The position numbers and the translations under genes are program-made. From NCBI GenBank assembly GCA_014529385.2, contig CM043944.1, positions 91,815,914 to 91,879,913 of the forward strand: a stretch of DNA of 64,000 nucleotides, written 5' to 3'. A model generated the notes under the pieces. That model had not been told where the DNA came from, did no database searches, and saw nothing but the letters and a program-made list of their open reading frames with translations. The DNA is from Adiantum capillus-veneris. Its lineage: Eukaryota; Streptophyta; Polypodiopsida; Polypodiales; Pteridaceae. This document shows, one piece after another, positions 1 to 9,703 of the stretch; position 1 is the stretch's first letter, and each line of letters starts with the position of its first letter.

Positions 1-1835
1 TAATCTAGAGAACTTGAAACAATGGAATGTGAAATAACATCGTATTTAGTGGTTAGCAACATTGTTAGTTGACAAGAGAAAATTACTAAGTTCTTCTAAG
101 AAAGAGAAAATTTTTCTTATGTAAACGTGAGAGATTAAGCATGAATTAATGTAGAATGAAGAGTAACCCAATGTTTAAGGTGTGCAATAGAATGAAGATG
201 ACAAGAAAACATTACCCTGGTATATGTATGGTAAGAGTCTTCTCCTTGCTTTGGGTGATTGAAGAAGCTTGTTGATGTAGTTGACACTTTTCTTTGTCAC
301 TTTGCTTGGAGACCACCAGTTAGACCACTTGAAATGAGAGAATGGCAAGAGGTAAAAAGGAATTCAGGCTATGGAAAGCTTGAGAATTAGGAGAGAGGAG
401 TGAGGGAGGGTAATGTGAAGAAGAAGATCAAGTTTTTGTGACAAACTTGATTATGATTTTGGCCATGGATTCTCTTGTTGAGATATGTGTGTGTGTGTGT
501 GTGTGTGTGGGAGGTGTGGATGTGAAAGAGGTTTGGCTATGGCTCTCTCAAGCTTACTCTCAAGTTTGCACCTTGAGAAAATAAAGGAGAGAAGTGGAAA
601 ATGAGAAGAGAAGCCCTCTTTTTATGCACATTTTTTATAAGTGTTTTCACTTATCTTGATAGGTTATCTTTCTTATCTTGATAAATTATCTTTCTTTGAT
701 AACTTATTTTACTTATCAAAAGTTTCTCAACAAGTTACTTACTCACCTTATCCTTATCTTCTCTTTTCTTGTTTATCTTTTTCTTTTCCCTATCTTATAT
801 TTTCCTTTGTGTAATTTTTTGAAAATGAAAAGCTAATTTCCTATGCATTGGTTATGTCCATGTTCCCATGGCATAAGTCAAAAGTGTCTGGAGTATATTT
901 TGATGCTTAAATTGAACCCGAAATTTTCTCGGACATTTTTTTAATATTATTTTCTTTTTCTTTTTGATATTTTAAGTCGGTGGCTTAGATGTGTTGGCCT
1001 TGCGTAAGGGCTAGGAGAAGGCCCTTACATCCACAAGGCGGATATGGGTGAAGAAATCAATCATGGCCAACAAACCTAAGTAGATATGCATACCAAGGTA
1101 ATAGATGTTAAGGTGACAAGCACAACAAAGTAGCAAAGTACTCTTATGTCATCTCTACAACCTCAAAGAAGTAATACTTGGAAGTGGCAGCCCAGACAAT
1201 AGTCCAATTCTACCGCAAGTACACCCACATATCAATGGAATCCAAAGAAACCACAAATCCAACCCCAACCAATGCAAACAACTTGGCAGTGGAGAACAAA
1301 AGTACCAACCGACACTCATATCAGCTGCCTCCTCAACCACAACAACTAAGTAAAACAAGTGGATATCAAAGAAGCCAATGACGACTTAAATCACGACATA
1401 GGTACTTCCAAAACCGAAAATTAAAGAAAGAGTGCAATATCTTCAATCACTTTTGTTTAGAAAACGTAGTCTAGATGGAGGCTCAATAGCAAACATCACT
1501 AAACGAACAAGTCAATTACCACATTTTGCACAATACGGTGTCACCTCATGCATTTCTTACATTGGCATAATAGGGTTACATTACATGGCCTTGCATAGAC
1601 ACATTGTTACCACCCATACACATTGCATCATCCAAGATGACTCAGAATGGGAAGGGGGAGTAGAAACCTATGGCTACTGCAAAATGATGAGAATTCATGT
1701 ATGTAGTATATAAAGTGTGTGTTTTGCTTAATTTTTCTATTTATTGACCTCTTATTAGGCATATTAATGAGCTATACTTAGCAAATTGCAGAATTCTTGA
1801 TGCCTAGAGTGTCTAATCATAATCTTATACCCAAA

Positions 1836-1838
<3 letters not shown>
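1..1838. other. intergenic DNA, no gene recognised
   Basis: AT-rich plant-like intergenic sequence. The open frames are short, overlap on both strands and show no domain I recognise. A (GT)n tract lies at 486-509. The stretch 1180-1390 is rich in Gln, Asn and Pro codons and could be a worn retrotransposon tail, but I cannot support that. Confidence 0.5.
486..509. repeat. (GT)n microsatellite
   Basis: About 12 uninterrupted GT units, seen directly. Confidence 0.95.
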
Positions 1839-1923
<85 letters not shown>

Positions 1924-1944
1924 CACACACACACACACACACAC
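1839..1944. repeat. compound microsatellite (CT)n(AT)n(AC)n
   Basis: About 17 CT units run directly into about 23 AT units and then about 11 AC units. The junctions share a base, as expected when one simple repeat grows out of another. Confidence 0.95.
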
Positions 1945-1974
1945 TATAAGATCTCTCGAATGGTGCTATTTTCT

Positions 1975-1977
1975 CCC

Positions 1978-2055
<78 letters not shown>
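1975..2055. repeat. poly-C tract followed by (CT)n
   Basis: A run of about 14 C leads into about 33 CT units. The strand is pure pyrimidine for 80 bases, so it could form a triplex. This array and the one at 1839 are only 30 bp apart. Confidence 0.95.
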
Positions 2056-2056
<1 letters not shown>

Positions 2057-3235
2057 GGAATGCTCGCTCAATTTTTTTCTCGCTTGGAAATATTTGCTTG
2101 CCCTTCTGTAAGACTCAATAATAATGGATTTTAATGATTTTCTTTAATTTTTAGTAAATAGGATAAAAACTAATAATATTATCTAACGAGAGCCAATCCC
2201 AAAACCATAAGCCTCTTCTAGCTACATAATTAATCCTCCCCACGGTAGCAAAAGCTATGCCTAAATATCTTCTTAAAGATGAATTTGTTATTCATTCATA
2301 CACTATTACAATAGCATTTTTCACTACACTAGCATGTCCACTCTTAGGAACTTCCCTTTTTTTTTTTTTTGGTTACACTACCGTGCATGTAAGGGTTTCA
2401 CTCTTGCATAAGCACTCAAAGGAAGTTTATGATTACTTGTTTCAAGATTGCAAGTTGGTACATTCCAAAGTTTTGTGTTTACCACACATAGATCACAACA
2501 AAGAAAAAACTCATTGTAGAAAGCATATGCATTGTAGATTTAAGTGTGAACTCTGTCTTACATGCTTCATAAAGGCCGGTGCAAGTGTTTACTTGTTGGA
2601 TACAATGGGGGATGGTCCTTTTTGGCTAGGACTAATAACCGTTGGTCTATGTTTTGAGCTTGGATTCATTCACTGTCCTAGAAATGGGATTGAATGGGAG
2701 TGTGTCCCGGACGGCTGATAGGGACCCACGGATGCGTCTGAAAATCGGTCTAGTTTGGTAGGCCTGATGCTGATGGAAAAAGGAGGATGGAAAATGGATC
2801 CATGAAGGGATTGGGATAAGGAAGGAGCATGTGATTTAATTAAGGAACTCTTCTAATTGTTTGGTGAAAAGGAAGCTTGGAAAGGCTGAACCTTTGCTCT
2901 ACTTCTCGGATTATTGATTTAAGGAATCTAGTGTATATTATTTCTGTAAGCCTTTCCCACACAAGATTAAGAAAATTAAGAATTGAAAATGTGTCAACGC
3001 ACCGCCTCCACATGTGGAAGAGGAGACGTGATACCCAAGTCCTGGGACGAGGATAGCGATATGGCTGGAGGAGTATATGTGATTGCTTGAAAGATAACTA
3101 GATAAGTTTACTAATACAAAAGGAAAAAGGAAGTAAAATATTCTGAAAAGGAGAAAGGTGGGAACTACTTGATAAATGCACACTTGCAAGGGTATACAAC
3201 AGTTTGCATGCTGCTTTCAAATGCTTGAAATGTAT
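2056..3235. other. intergenic DNA with one unassigned ORF
   Basis: The only longer open frame, 2257-2718 on the plus strand (153 codons), is Cys- and His-rich in its middle third but matches no family I know and has no visible gene context. I do not call it a gene. The rest holds nothing recognisable up to the target-site duplication at 3236-3240. Confidence 0.4.
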
Positions 3236-3240
3236 TACTA

Positions 3241-3864
3241 TGTTATGGCGGTTACGCCGCTAGCGGAAGCTAACTAGTGAGAACTCAACCAACAACAGAA
3301 TTTGTCAGACGAGGACGGAGCTTGACCCGCAGGCGCATGGAAACAACTAGGTGGGTGTCAAATCACCTACTTGACCTTCTAATGACAATCACTACTAAGG
3401 AAATCAAATCTAAGTTCTAAAATACGCAAGTGACTGAAATCCGTACTACGAACGAATGCTATACGAAACAGGATCTAGAATCATTGAATCGATCTCAAAC
3501 TCAAGGGGAAGTCTATACACTAGGTAAGAACAACACCCTAAAGACTTGAACTGCAAAATCAACCTATAACCACTCCGTGCGGCAAACGCGTATGAAGATA
3601 GGCCGAAAAATACAGGTGACCGAAACTTGACCCCGATGGTACTAATGTGTAGCTCTACTCGTTGTGGTTCTATAGATATGCTGCACGCTCTATTCCGACA
3701 CACGAGTTGGAAGAAAACTCACACCAAAGCTTGTAGGAACTTACCACACGTAGAAGCCGATAGCGCACACTCTTGGTATCTGTGCGTAGCTCTCACCGTT
3801 GCTAACACAATGGCGGTGTCACTTCTCCAATGGCGGCCCCGTAGCTCGCATAGCAAGAAGATAA

Positions 3865-3903
<39 letters not shown>

Positions 3904-4187
3904 ACAGTCACGGCGCTCAAAAACTCTCTTTTCTTAATAATTGAATCTCCTTTAGGTTACAAAACTTTGGCTTATATACCTCAGCCTTGGAGGTGAGAAC
4001 ATCTCTAATTATTTACATCAACAGGTGAAATTACTTCGGGATTACAAGCTGGAAACTCAATTGAGTCCCGTTACTTAATGGATGGCTCAAATCAAAATTA
4101 ATGTCGGAAAGACATTTATTACAATCAATGGTTACAAAATGATGGGTGTGAGCAAAAATGTGGGTGTGATCCTCTGCTGGCTCAACA
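3241..4187 (-). repeat. 3' LTR of the Athila-type element
   Basis: 947 bp, beginning TGTTATGGCG and ending GGCTCAACA on the plus strand. It aligns with 17192-18144 throughout. A (CT)n tract at 3868-3900 is longer than its partner in the other LTR. This copy lacks the extra 20 bp found at the outer edge of the 5' LTR. The open frames it contains recur identically in the other LTR simply because the LTRs are duplicates. Confidence 0.95.
3971..3978 (-). promoter_or_regulatory. TATA box in 3' LTR
   Basis: Reads TATATAAG on the element's sense (minus) strand. It is the same position as 17908-17915 in the 5' LTR. In a 3' LTR it would drive transcription out into the DNA at the left, if active. Confidence 0.55.
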
Positions 4188-4200
4188 CTCCCCCCCTCCG
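4188..4200 (-). other. polypurine tract
   Basis: On the minus strand this is a purine run with seven consecutive G, directly abutting the TG of the 3' LTR. That is the expected place and composition for the plus-strand DNA primer. Confidence 0.85.
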
Positions 4201-4245
4201 CGTTCATGTCGTCCCTGACATGACTTTTAGGCTTGGTCAATAGAG

Positions 4246-6504
4246 TCATGTCGTCTTGAGCATCTGCAAATGTGATTCGTAGCGTAGGTTGCCGATGGTC
4301 AAGGTTGGGCCGAATATTTTGCTTTCGTGAGTGAAAAAGCCGGTGTAGAAAGCTTCTTCGAATGTTTGCATGTGGAAGCTAGGCAAAAACATAATTCTTT
4401 GGTATAAGAGATGTAACACCTTTGGTGATGGCTGCAATGAAAGATCATACATCATATCCGTCACTGTGTCGGCCGTCGATAGTAGACTCGAGGTCGTGGC
4501 TTTATCTGGCGCGAACACTTCAATGCATGCTAAGAGAGTCCTGCAGATTTTCTTTAGCATCTGACACGAAAGGTCAGGAGAGACAGTAAAGAGTTTGATG
4601 GTGCCCGTTAGGGTTTTCACCATGTAGGCTTTACCTATTCTCTCTCCTTCCTTTGGTCCTGGCATCCTGGGATAATTAAGCCAATTTGGCTTCTTTTCTG
4701 CAATCCTGCCATGCTCTTCCCAGTTTCTGACTCTTGGCACCGGGCAGAAGGTTGCATCCTCCCGAATCTCCTTTGGAGCCTCTACCAAGTAGATGAGGTA
4801 GGCTGGGTATTTGTTCAGCCAACCTTTCCTCCATCTAAAAAGTGAATCTACTATCTTCTTTGATTGTTCCTCCTTTGTGATGTCGCCTTCGTAAAGAGCG
4901 ACATACTGCTCTTTCTCTATTCTCTTTTTCGTCTTTATCACTTCAAATTTCATCAGAGGGAAAGGCAGGCTGGGTTGCATCCACTCTTCATGGAGCACTT
5001 TTGTGTCTAAACCTTGAAGTCTAATGGAGATGAGGAGTCTCCTTTCCCATTCCATTTCCGCCTTGGCACTTTCCTCTGTTGACTTTTCTATTTGGTCCTG
5101 GAGCCTTTGTTCTTCTTCTTCAGAGATTCCTGAAGTTGAGCCCACTTCTTGAACTGGGGCTGGATCTTCAATTGTGGTTGCCTCTCCAGTTTCTGGTAGC
5201 TCTATGGCTGCTCCCCCTGCTTCTTCTTGTGGTGTCTCTGTTTCTCTTCTTTGTTGCTCTTGGAGGTCTTGGAGCTGTTTGCGGAGGGCCTCATTTTCTG
5301 TCCTTAGTGTTTGGTTTTCTGATGTGAGCCTCTCCTGTGCAGCCAATGATCCCTCCGCCATGTGCAATCTTTGCACTTGCTCTAACCTTAGCTCTCTTTG
5401 CAAACTTCTGACCTGATCTTCCAGAGCTGGTACGAGGGCTCCCTCTTGTTTTGTTCCTGCTCTGCTAGCTCTAGGGGTGGTCCTGAGTCTCGTGATTGTC
5501 CTTTCTTGAAGTTCGACTCTTTCCCTTAGCTCAATGAGCTCATCCTTGGCTGCCTCCAGCTCATCTTCTATTCGCTCCTTTGCTTCCTGTGAACTTGTTA
5601 CCTCTCTTGAAGCTTCGGCTAGTTGGAGTATCAAGCCGTCTCTCTCGTTTTCTGCGTCGTAGAGTGATGCTTTATGACTTTCAGATTCAGTCATAGCATT
5701 CTCTAACTTCTTCTGCAACTCTGCTTCCTTTTGTTTTGCTGTCTCAATTGCTACTTCCTTTGCTCTGGATCTTTCCTTAATCTTGCTGAGCAGCTCATGC
5801 ACCATGTGCATGTCTTTTTCATCTTCATCTGTCAACTTGACAGCTCTTTCTGCCACCACCTCCAATGGCTTCGGCTCTTCTAGTATGTTATGTTCGTCCA
5901 TTTTCTCTTCACTCTCCATTGTACCCTTTGTCTTTTCCTTCGTCCCTTTCCGATCATCTTGTTTTCGTAGGGATATCCCATAAACTGCCTCCAGGGCCTC
6001 TTCTTCACTGTATCCGATCGCTACCAGATCCTCATAATCATCTTTCTTTTGCTGAATTGGATCTATCTCCTTTTCCTTGGTCCCGGCCTCCGGCTTTTCC
6101 ATAACTTCTGTTTCTATTTCTATTGTGGTCTCCTCCACAATAATTTCCGTCTTCTTCGGGCTTGGTACATAAGTAAAGGAGGGCTGATTGTCCTCAGTCA
6201 TCTTGGCTTTCCCTTTGTTTGCTTGCCCGTCTTTCTCTCGAAGTTCAGTAGACTCATCTACTTCCTTCTTCTCCTTGTCGTCCTTTTTCAGCTCAGCTTT
6301 TAAAAGCTGTACTTCCTCTTCAGTATAAGGCTCGACAGGTTGCTGCTCCAGTATGGCCTCCGACTCCTCATAAGCTCTAATATATTGATCAACATGTGGC
6401 TTGGCTGAGCTGGTTCTAACTTTAGTGGGGTCTGGCACCCACATTTCTTCAAAGTCCCCCTTTAGAGCTCTTTCCGCTCTAAACTGCTCCACCAGCCTTT
6501 CCAT
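4246..6504 (-). CDS. extra ORF3: coiled-coil protein of unknown function, 752 aa
   Basis: An intact 752-codon frame, last before the 3' LTR. Residues about 1-220 are very acidic and lysine-rich with low complexity. Residues about 225-340 and 355-420 show heptad-like Leu/Glu/Lys patterns typical of long coiled coils. Residues about 490-752 look globular, with conserved-looking Trp, Pro and Cys positions, and match no family I know. I see no signal peptide and no membrane segment, so the position normally held by an env-like gene is here filled by something else. Its ATG lies 43 bp inside the end of the upstream ORF in another frame (-1/+1), so it is made by re-initiation, its own transcript, or frameshifting. 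An intact frame this long in an element without reverse transcriptase suggests recent selection or recent mobilisation. Function not known. Confidence 0.75.
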   Translation of the reverse strand: MERLVEQFRAERALKGDFEEMWVPDPTKVRTSSAKPHVDQYIRAYEESEAILEQQPVEPYTEEEVQLLKAELKKDDKEKKEVDESTELREKDGQANKGKAKMTEDNQPSFTYVPSPKKTEIIVEETTIEIETEVMEKPEAGTKEKEIDPIQQKKDDYEDLVAIGYSEEEALEAVYGISLRKQDDRKGTKEKTKGTMESEEKMDEHNILEEPKPLEVVAERAVKLTDEDEKDMHMVHELLSKIKERSRAKEVAIETAKQKEAELQKKLENAMTESESHKASLYDAENERDGLILQLAEASREVTSSQEAKERIEDELEAAKDELIELRERVELQERTITRLRTTPRASRAGTKQEGALVPALEDQVRSLQRELRLEQVQRLHMAEGSLAAQERLTSENQTLRTENEALRKQLQDLQEQQRRETETPQEEAGGAAIELPETGEATTIEDPAPVQEVGSTSGISEEEEQRLQDQIEKSTEESAKAEMEWERRLLISIRLQGLDTKVLHEEWMQPSLPFPLMKFEVIKTKKRIEKEQYVALYEGDITKEEQSKKIVDSLFRWRKGWLNKYPAYLIYLVEAPKEIREDATFCPVPRVRNWEEHGRIAEKKPNWLNYPRMPGPKEGERIGKAYMVKTLTGTIKLFTVSPDLSCQMLKKICRTLLACIEVFAPDKATTSSLLSTADTVTDMMYDLSLQPSPKVLHLLYQRIMFLPSFHMQTFEEAFYTGFFTHESKIFGPTLTIGNLRYESHLQMLKTT

Positions 6505-7505
6505 TCTTGCGGCTTTTTGACTTTTGGTTTGCTTGGGATCAGCCTTCTTCTTCGCTTTCTTCTTGAGCGGCTCTCGTCCACAGCCTTTTCAGGTTCTGAA
6601 ACTATTTCTAGTTTTCGGCGTGCTCTTGTGGACGCCCTCTTGGATACTTCTTGCTGTTCTTCCTCCTCATCGGCTTCTCTAAGCCACTCATTCTGGGAGG
6701 GAACCCGTGGCCCTTGATCTCTGGCTCCAATAGCTTCATAAGCTATTCTTGTCAGAACTTCAGCTCCTCCTATATACTTTGGCTTCTCGTTGTGCATGGT
6801 GATTACTTGCTCGTGGATGTATTGAGCGTAATTCACCTCTTTTGGCATATTGCTCTTCAATGCCCATGTGATGGTAGTTGCAATGGCATGGGGCGGTGTC
6901 GTATACTTTTGCGGTCTTTTACTGCAAATATGGAGAAATTGGTTGTACAGTCGGCAAAGGGTTGCCGCTCTTTGGTCTGCCATATCTCCATAAGTTGCAT
7001 TCTGTTTCTTGGAACCATAAACCTCTATAGCCTCCCTTCTTTCCCTGACAGAGCTCCCTTTGTTGTTCAGCTTCAATGCATCTGCAATGAGCTGTGGAGT
7101 GATCTGTACTTCTACTTTCTCTCCATCCATGGCTGTCAATGTGGCTTTCCCATCCTTCTGAACGGATGTTGCCAACTCGTACACTCTTCTTGTATCCACA
7201 CCTAATGGTCTCGAGGTGAAGAATCTGTGCAAGTCTGCCCTTTCCAGGTACCTGCTGATGTTCTCTGACCTGCTATAATCCACTAATTCTCGTGGGATCA
7301 TAACTACATCGACCGATTGCCCTTGAGGATCTCTGAAAGTCCCCTGGTAGATCTTTATTCCCTCTTTTTCTAGTACTGCTTCCTCCACCCAAGTCTTGGT
7401 TGGCTTGAGGGTTTCTGTTGGAATATCAAAAGGTTCTGCTTCTGCAAGAGCATCCTTGATGGTTGGTCTTTTTCTCTTAGTTGCCGATGACTTAGCGGAA
7501 TCCAT
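6462..7505 (-). CDS. extra ORF2: plant-transposon-protein-like domain, 347 aa
   Basis: An intact 347-codon frame starting MDSAKSS with a basic N-terminus. Residues about 75-240 resemble, from memory, the domain named 'putative plant transposon protein' found in Athila-type elements: an FF-x-SRP-like start, a Val-Tyr-Glu-Leu segment, a short beta region ending in an ILE/LEU-rich helix, and a later helix pair around residues 195-250. The C-terminus is strongly basic (RSRRKRRRR near residue 310), compatible with nuclear or nucleic-acid binding. It overlaps the next ORF by 43 bp. It follows a 1.6-kb non-coding spacer carrying four palindromes, which may act as its own leader or promoter. The role in the element's life cycle is unknown. 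Confidence 0.75.
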   Translation of the reverse strand: MDSAKSSATKRKRPTIKDALAEAEPFDIPTETLKPTKTWVEEAVLEKEGIKIYQGTFRDPQGQSVDVVMIPRELVDYSRSENISRYLERADLHRFFTSRPLGVDTRRVYELATSVQKDGKATLTAMDGEKVEVQITPQLIADALKLNNKGSSVRERREAIEVYGSKKQNATYGDMADQRAATLCRLYNQFLHICSKRPQKYTTPPHAIATTITWALKSNMPKEVNYAQYIHEQVITMHNEKPKYIGGAEVLTRIAYEAIGARDQGPRVPSQNEWLREADEEEEQQEVSKRASTRARRKLEIVSEPEKAVDESRSRRKRRRRLIPSKPKVKKPQEWKGWWSSLERKEL

Positions 7506-9123
7506 GGATCCTGTAACTCCAATTTCAGAAGTTAGCGTCTTTTTAGTACTGAAAGCCGAAATGAAGCTTTTAACTATTCAAATGACTTGAAAATTGAAAC
7601 ATGAGCTATTCAGGGCCTAAGGATGCAGGGTAGGTGAAAAAATATGCAAACTGGGCTCAAAATCATGCTGGAGATATCATACGCGTATGATGTCTTTTGT
7701 GTCAAAATGACTTCATATTGGTTGTGCTTGTAGCTGATAGTGTATACATGAGTATCATATGCTTGGATTTGAGTTTGGATCCCATTTGGTCAAGTTTTGG
7801 CCAGTTTAGTCCAGTTCAGGCTCTTGGCAAAATTTTGAAAGGGAAATGGATTTTATGATCCAAATTGGATAAAACTTGGTGGTTCACCTTCAAATGGCAT
7901 GTAGATCACTTCTGTTTGGTGGTTGAAGCCCTGAGGTGCCAAAATCACATAGTGAGACATCATACGCGTATGATGTCTTTTAGTGCATTTTTGGACCAAT
8001 TTTCTCTATAAGCTTGGTTTTGGCTTTAGATAGGCTTATTCAGTGGATTTATCAAGTTTGGATAGAATTTGGACTAAAAATGGCTCTGGAGACATCATAC
8101 GCGTATGATGTCTTTTTCATCAATTTTTCATGGGATTGGTTCTGTGGACTCTTCATGTGCTAGTGAAGGACTGTTTATACTCAAATCTTGGTTTGGACTT
8201 GAATATGTTGGATTTGGGACAAAAATAGGCTTTGTATGAAGGATTTTCTCTTAATTGGGCTAATGGGGTGATCCACTTGACCAAATGGTTCCAAACTTCA
8301 TATGTAGCATGTATTAGATATATATAATGGATGTATGATGACAAATGAGCATTTTTGGCTCTGTAAGTGCAAATAGACATCATACGCGTATGATGTCTTT
8401 TGTGTCAAAATGGTGCTTTTTGGTTCCAGATAGCTTGTAGATGTGTTAATCAACAATCCTACAAAGTTTCAATGAGTTTGGAGTCATTTTGACAAAATTA
8501 GGACCAAAAATCAATTTTATGGCCTACTTTGCGTCTTTTTGGTTTTCCTTGGGTTTTCTAACTCCAATTCTCATGATACTTGGTTCATAGGATGTGATTA
8601 ACATGTGGAATGAGGCTATGCACTCAAATGTTGAAATGGATGTGGATCATCACCGTCTATTCTTTTCTTTTTTCCGATCTCATTTCACCTGCTTTTTTAT
8701 TTTTCTTTTACTTTTATTAAGAAAATCATAAAAAATAAAGGAAAATAGCAAATTGAAGCCAAAAAATTCCAAACATACACGATAAATAGCTGGTAACCCT
8801 GTGTATATGAATATACACTTCTTTGTGATTTCTGGACTTGGATTACCACTTTTTTTCACTTTTTAGCTCCAAAAACACTCTTATTTAGTGATATTTACAC
8901 ATCTAGAGACCCAAATTCATCATTTGATCTCTTCTTGTTGCAAAACAAGGTATATAAGGGCATAAATATTATCAATATCCGCAATCAAACATAAAAAATT
9001 GCAAAATCATGTAAGACACTGCCCTTGTAATATAATTTTTGTTTTTCTTTGTTTTTCCCGCTTGTAGCTGCTTTGTAGCTCCTGTATGCCTCCCCCCCTC
9101 CTAGTCTGAGTCCTCCCGGACGA
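7506..9123 (-). other. non-coding spacer inside the Athila-type element
   Basis: No open frame of note. On the minus strand it separates the pol-derived region from the two extra ORFs. It contains four copies of the 28-bp palindrome, and its composition resembles the 5' leader at 15767-17172. A 14-base stretch following one palindrome (TTTTTCATCAATTT) occurs both here near 8113 and in the leader near 16240, so the two non-coding blocks appear to be related. Confidence 0.6.
7672..8400. repeat. four copies of a 28-bp palindrome (cluster 1)
   Basis: Half-site AAAGACATCATACG followed by its exact reverse complement, centred on ACGCGT. Copies are centred near 7683, 7967, 8102 and 8387. Each copy retains at least the inner 22 bases as a palindrome, except the first, which has one substitution (GATATC for GACATC). 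Spacing is irregular (about 285, 135 and 285 bp), so this is not a tandem array. Confidence 0.9.
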
Positions 9124-9642
9124 CTATGAAGTGTCTGTGGGTGAAGCATTGTAGTTGTTTTGGTCATAAGTTCCCAATGCAATTGTAGAGCGATGATACA
9201 ACAGTCTTTCCAATAAAGCTGCTCTTTGTTTGATTGAAGGATTGGTGGTCGGGTTTTGGGTTGGTTTTGACACTTCGGTAGTAGAATCAGTAGATGGATT
9301 CTTCTTTACCTTGTTGTCTTTTTTCACAATCCAAATCTGCTTCCGCTTTGCTTGTGCTTGCCACAAACTCTTTGCGACCCAAACCTGCTTTGTTCTGTGT
9401 GTTGATTTTCTTGGCTTGAAATACCTAGGAGTTTCCGTGGCTTGTATTGAAGGGAGTTCCTGTTTACAAATCTTTGGGATCCAAATTTGCTTGCTATAGC
9501 TTTGTGCCGTCATGAACTTCTTTGGAATCCAGATCTGTTTCACTGTCCTTGATTGTCTGAAATCACTCTGTTGTCTGGTATTGAAGACTCTGTTTTCCAC
9601 CTTTGTGTTCTCTGGCACAGCCTTTTTTGGTCTCCATACCAA
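9124..9642 (-). pseudogene. basic C-terminal tail of the pol-derived ORF with KQIWIPK repeats
   Basis: A frame of 172 codons with no ATG at its left edge (it opens with TTG). It reads as a continuation of the upstream frame at 9704-11770, displaced by one stop codon and a run of nine A (plus-strand T, 9653-9661). It contains five imperfect copies of an aromatic-basic heptad: WRPKKAV, QIWIPKK, QIWIPKI, QVWVAKS, QIWIVKK, spaced about 20-30 residues apart. Such Trp/Lys repeats could bind nucleic acid, but that is inference. It probably once formed the end of the same polyprotein. Confidence 0.55.
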
Positions 9643-9703
9643 CTTTGACTCCTTTTTTTTTCCAAGGTTGAGCTGTTATATTATTGCTTGTCTTCCTTAT
9701 CCA

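Noticed and set aside
1178-1381. Gln/Asn/Pro-rich frame resembling the KQIWIPK tail
   Set aside because: Only a WNPKKP-like match in another frame. Too weak to link to the element at 9.1 kb.
2257-2718. 153-codon ORF with a Cys/His-rich middle
   Set aside because: No domain recognised, no conserved partner copy in the window, and no promoter or intron evidence. Kept only as a note in the intergenic entry.
3446-3703. 85-codon ORF repeated almost identically at 17397-17654
   Set aside because: It is repeated only because it lies in the two LTRs of one element. No sign of selection or domain.
4246-6504. ORF3 as an env-like glycoprotein gene
   Set aside because: Position fits, but the protein has no signal peptide, no membrane segment and is dominated by charged coiled coil.
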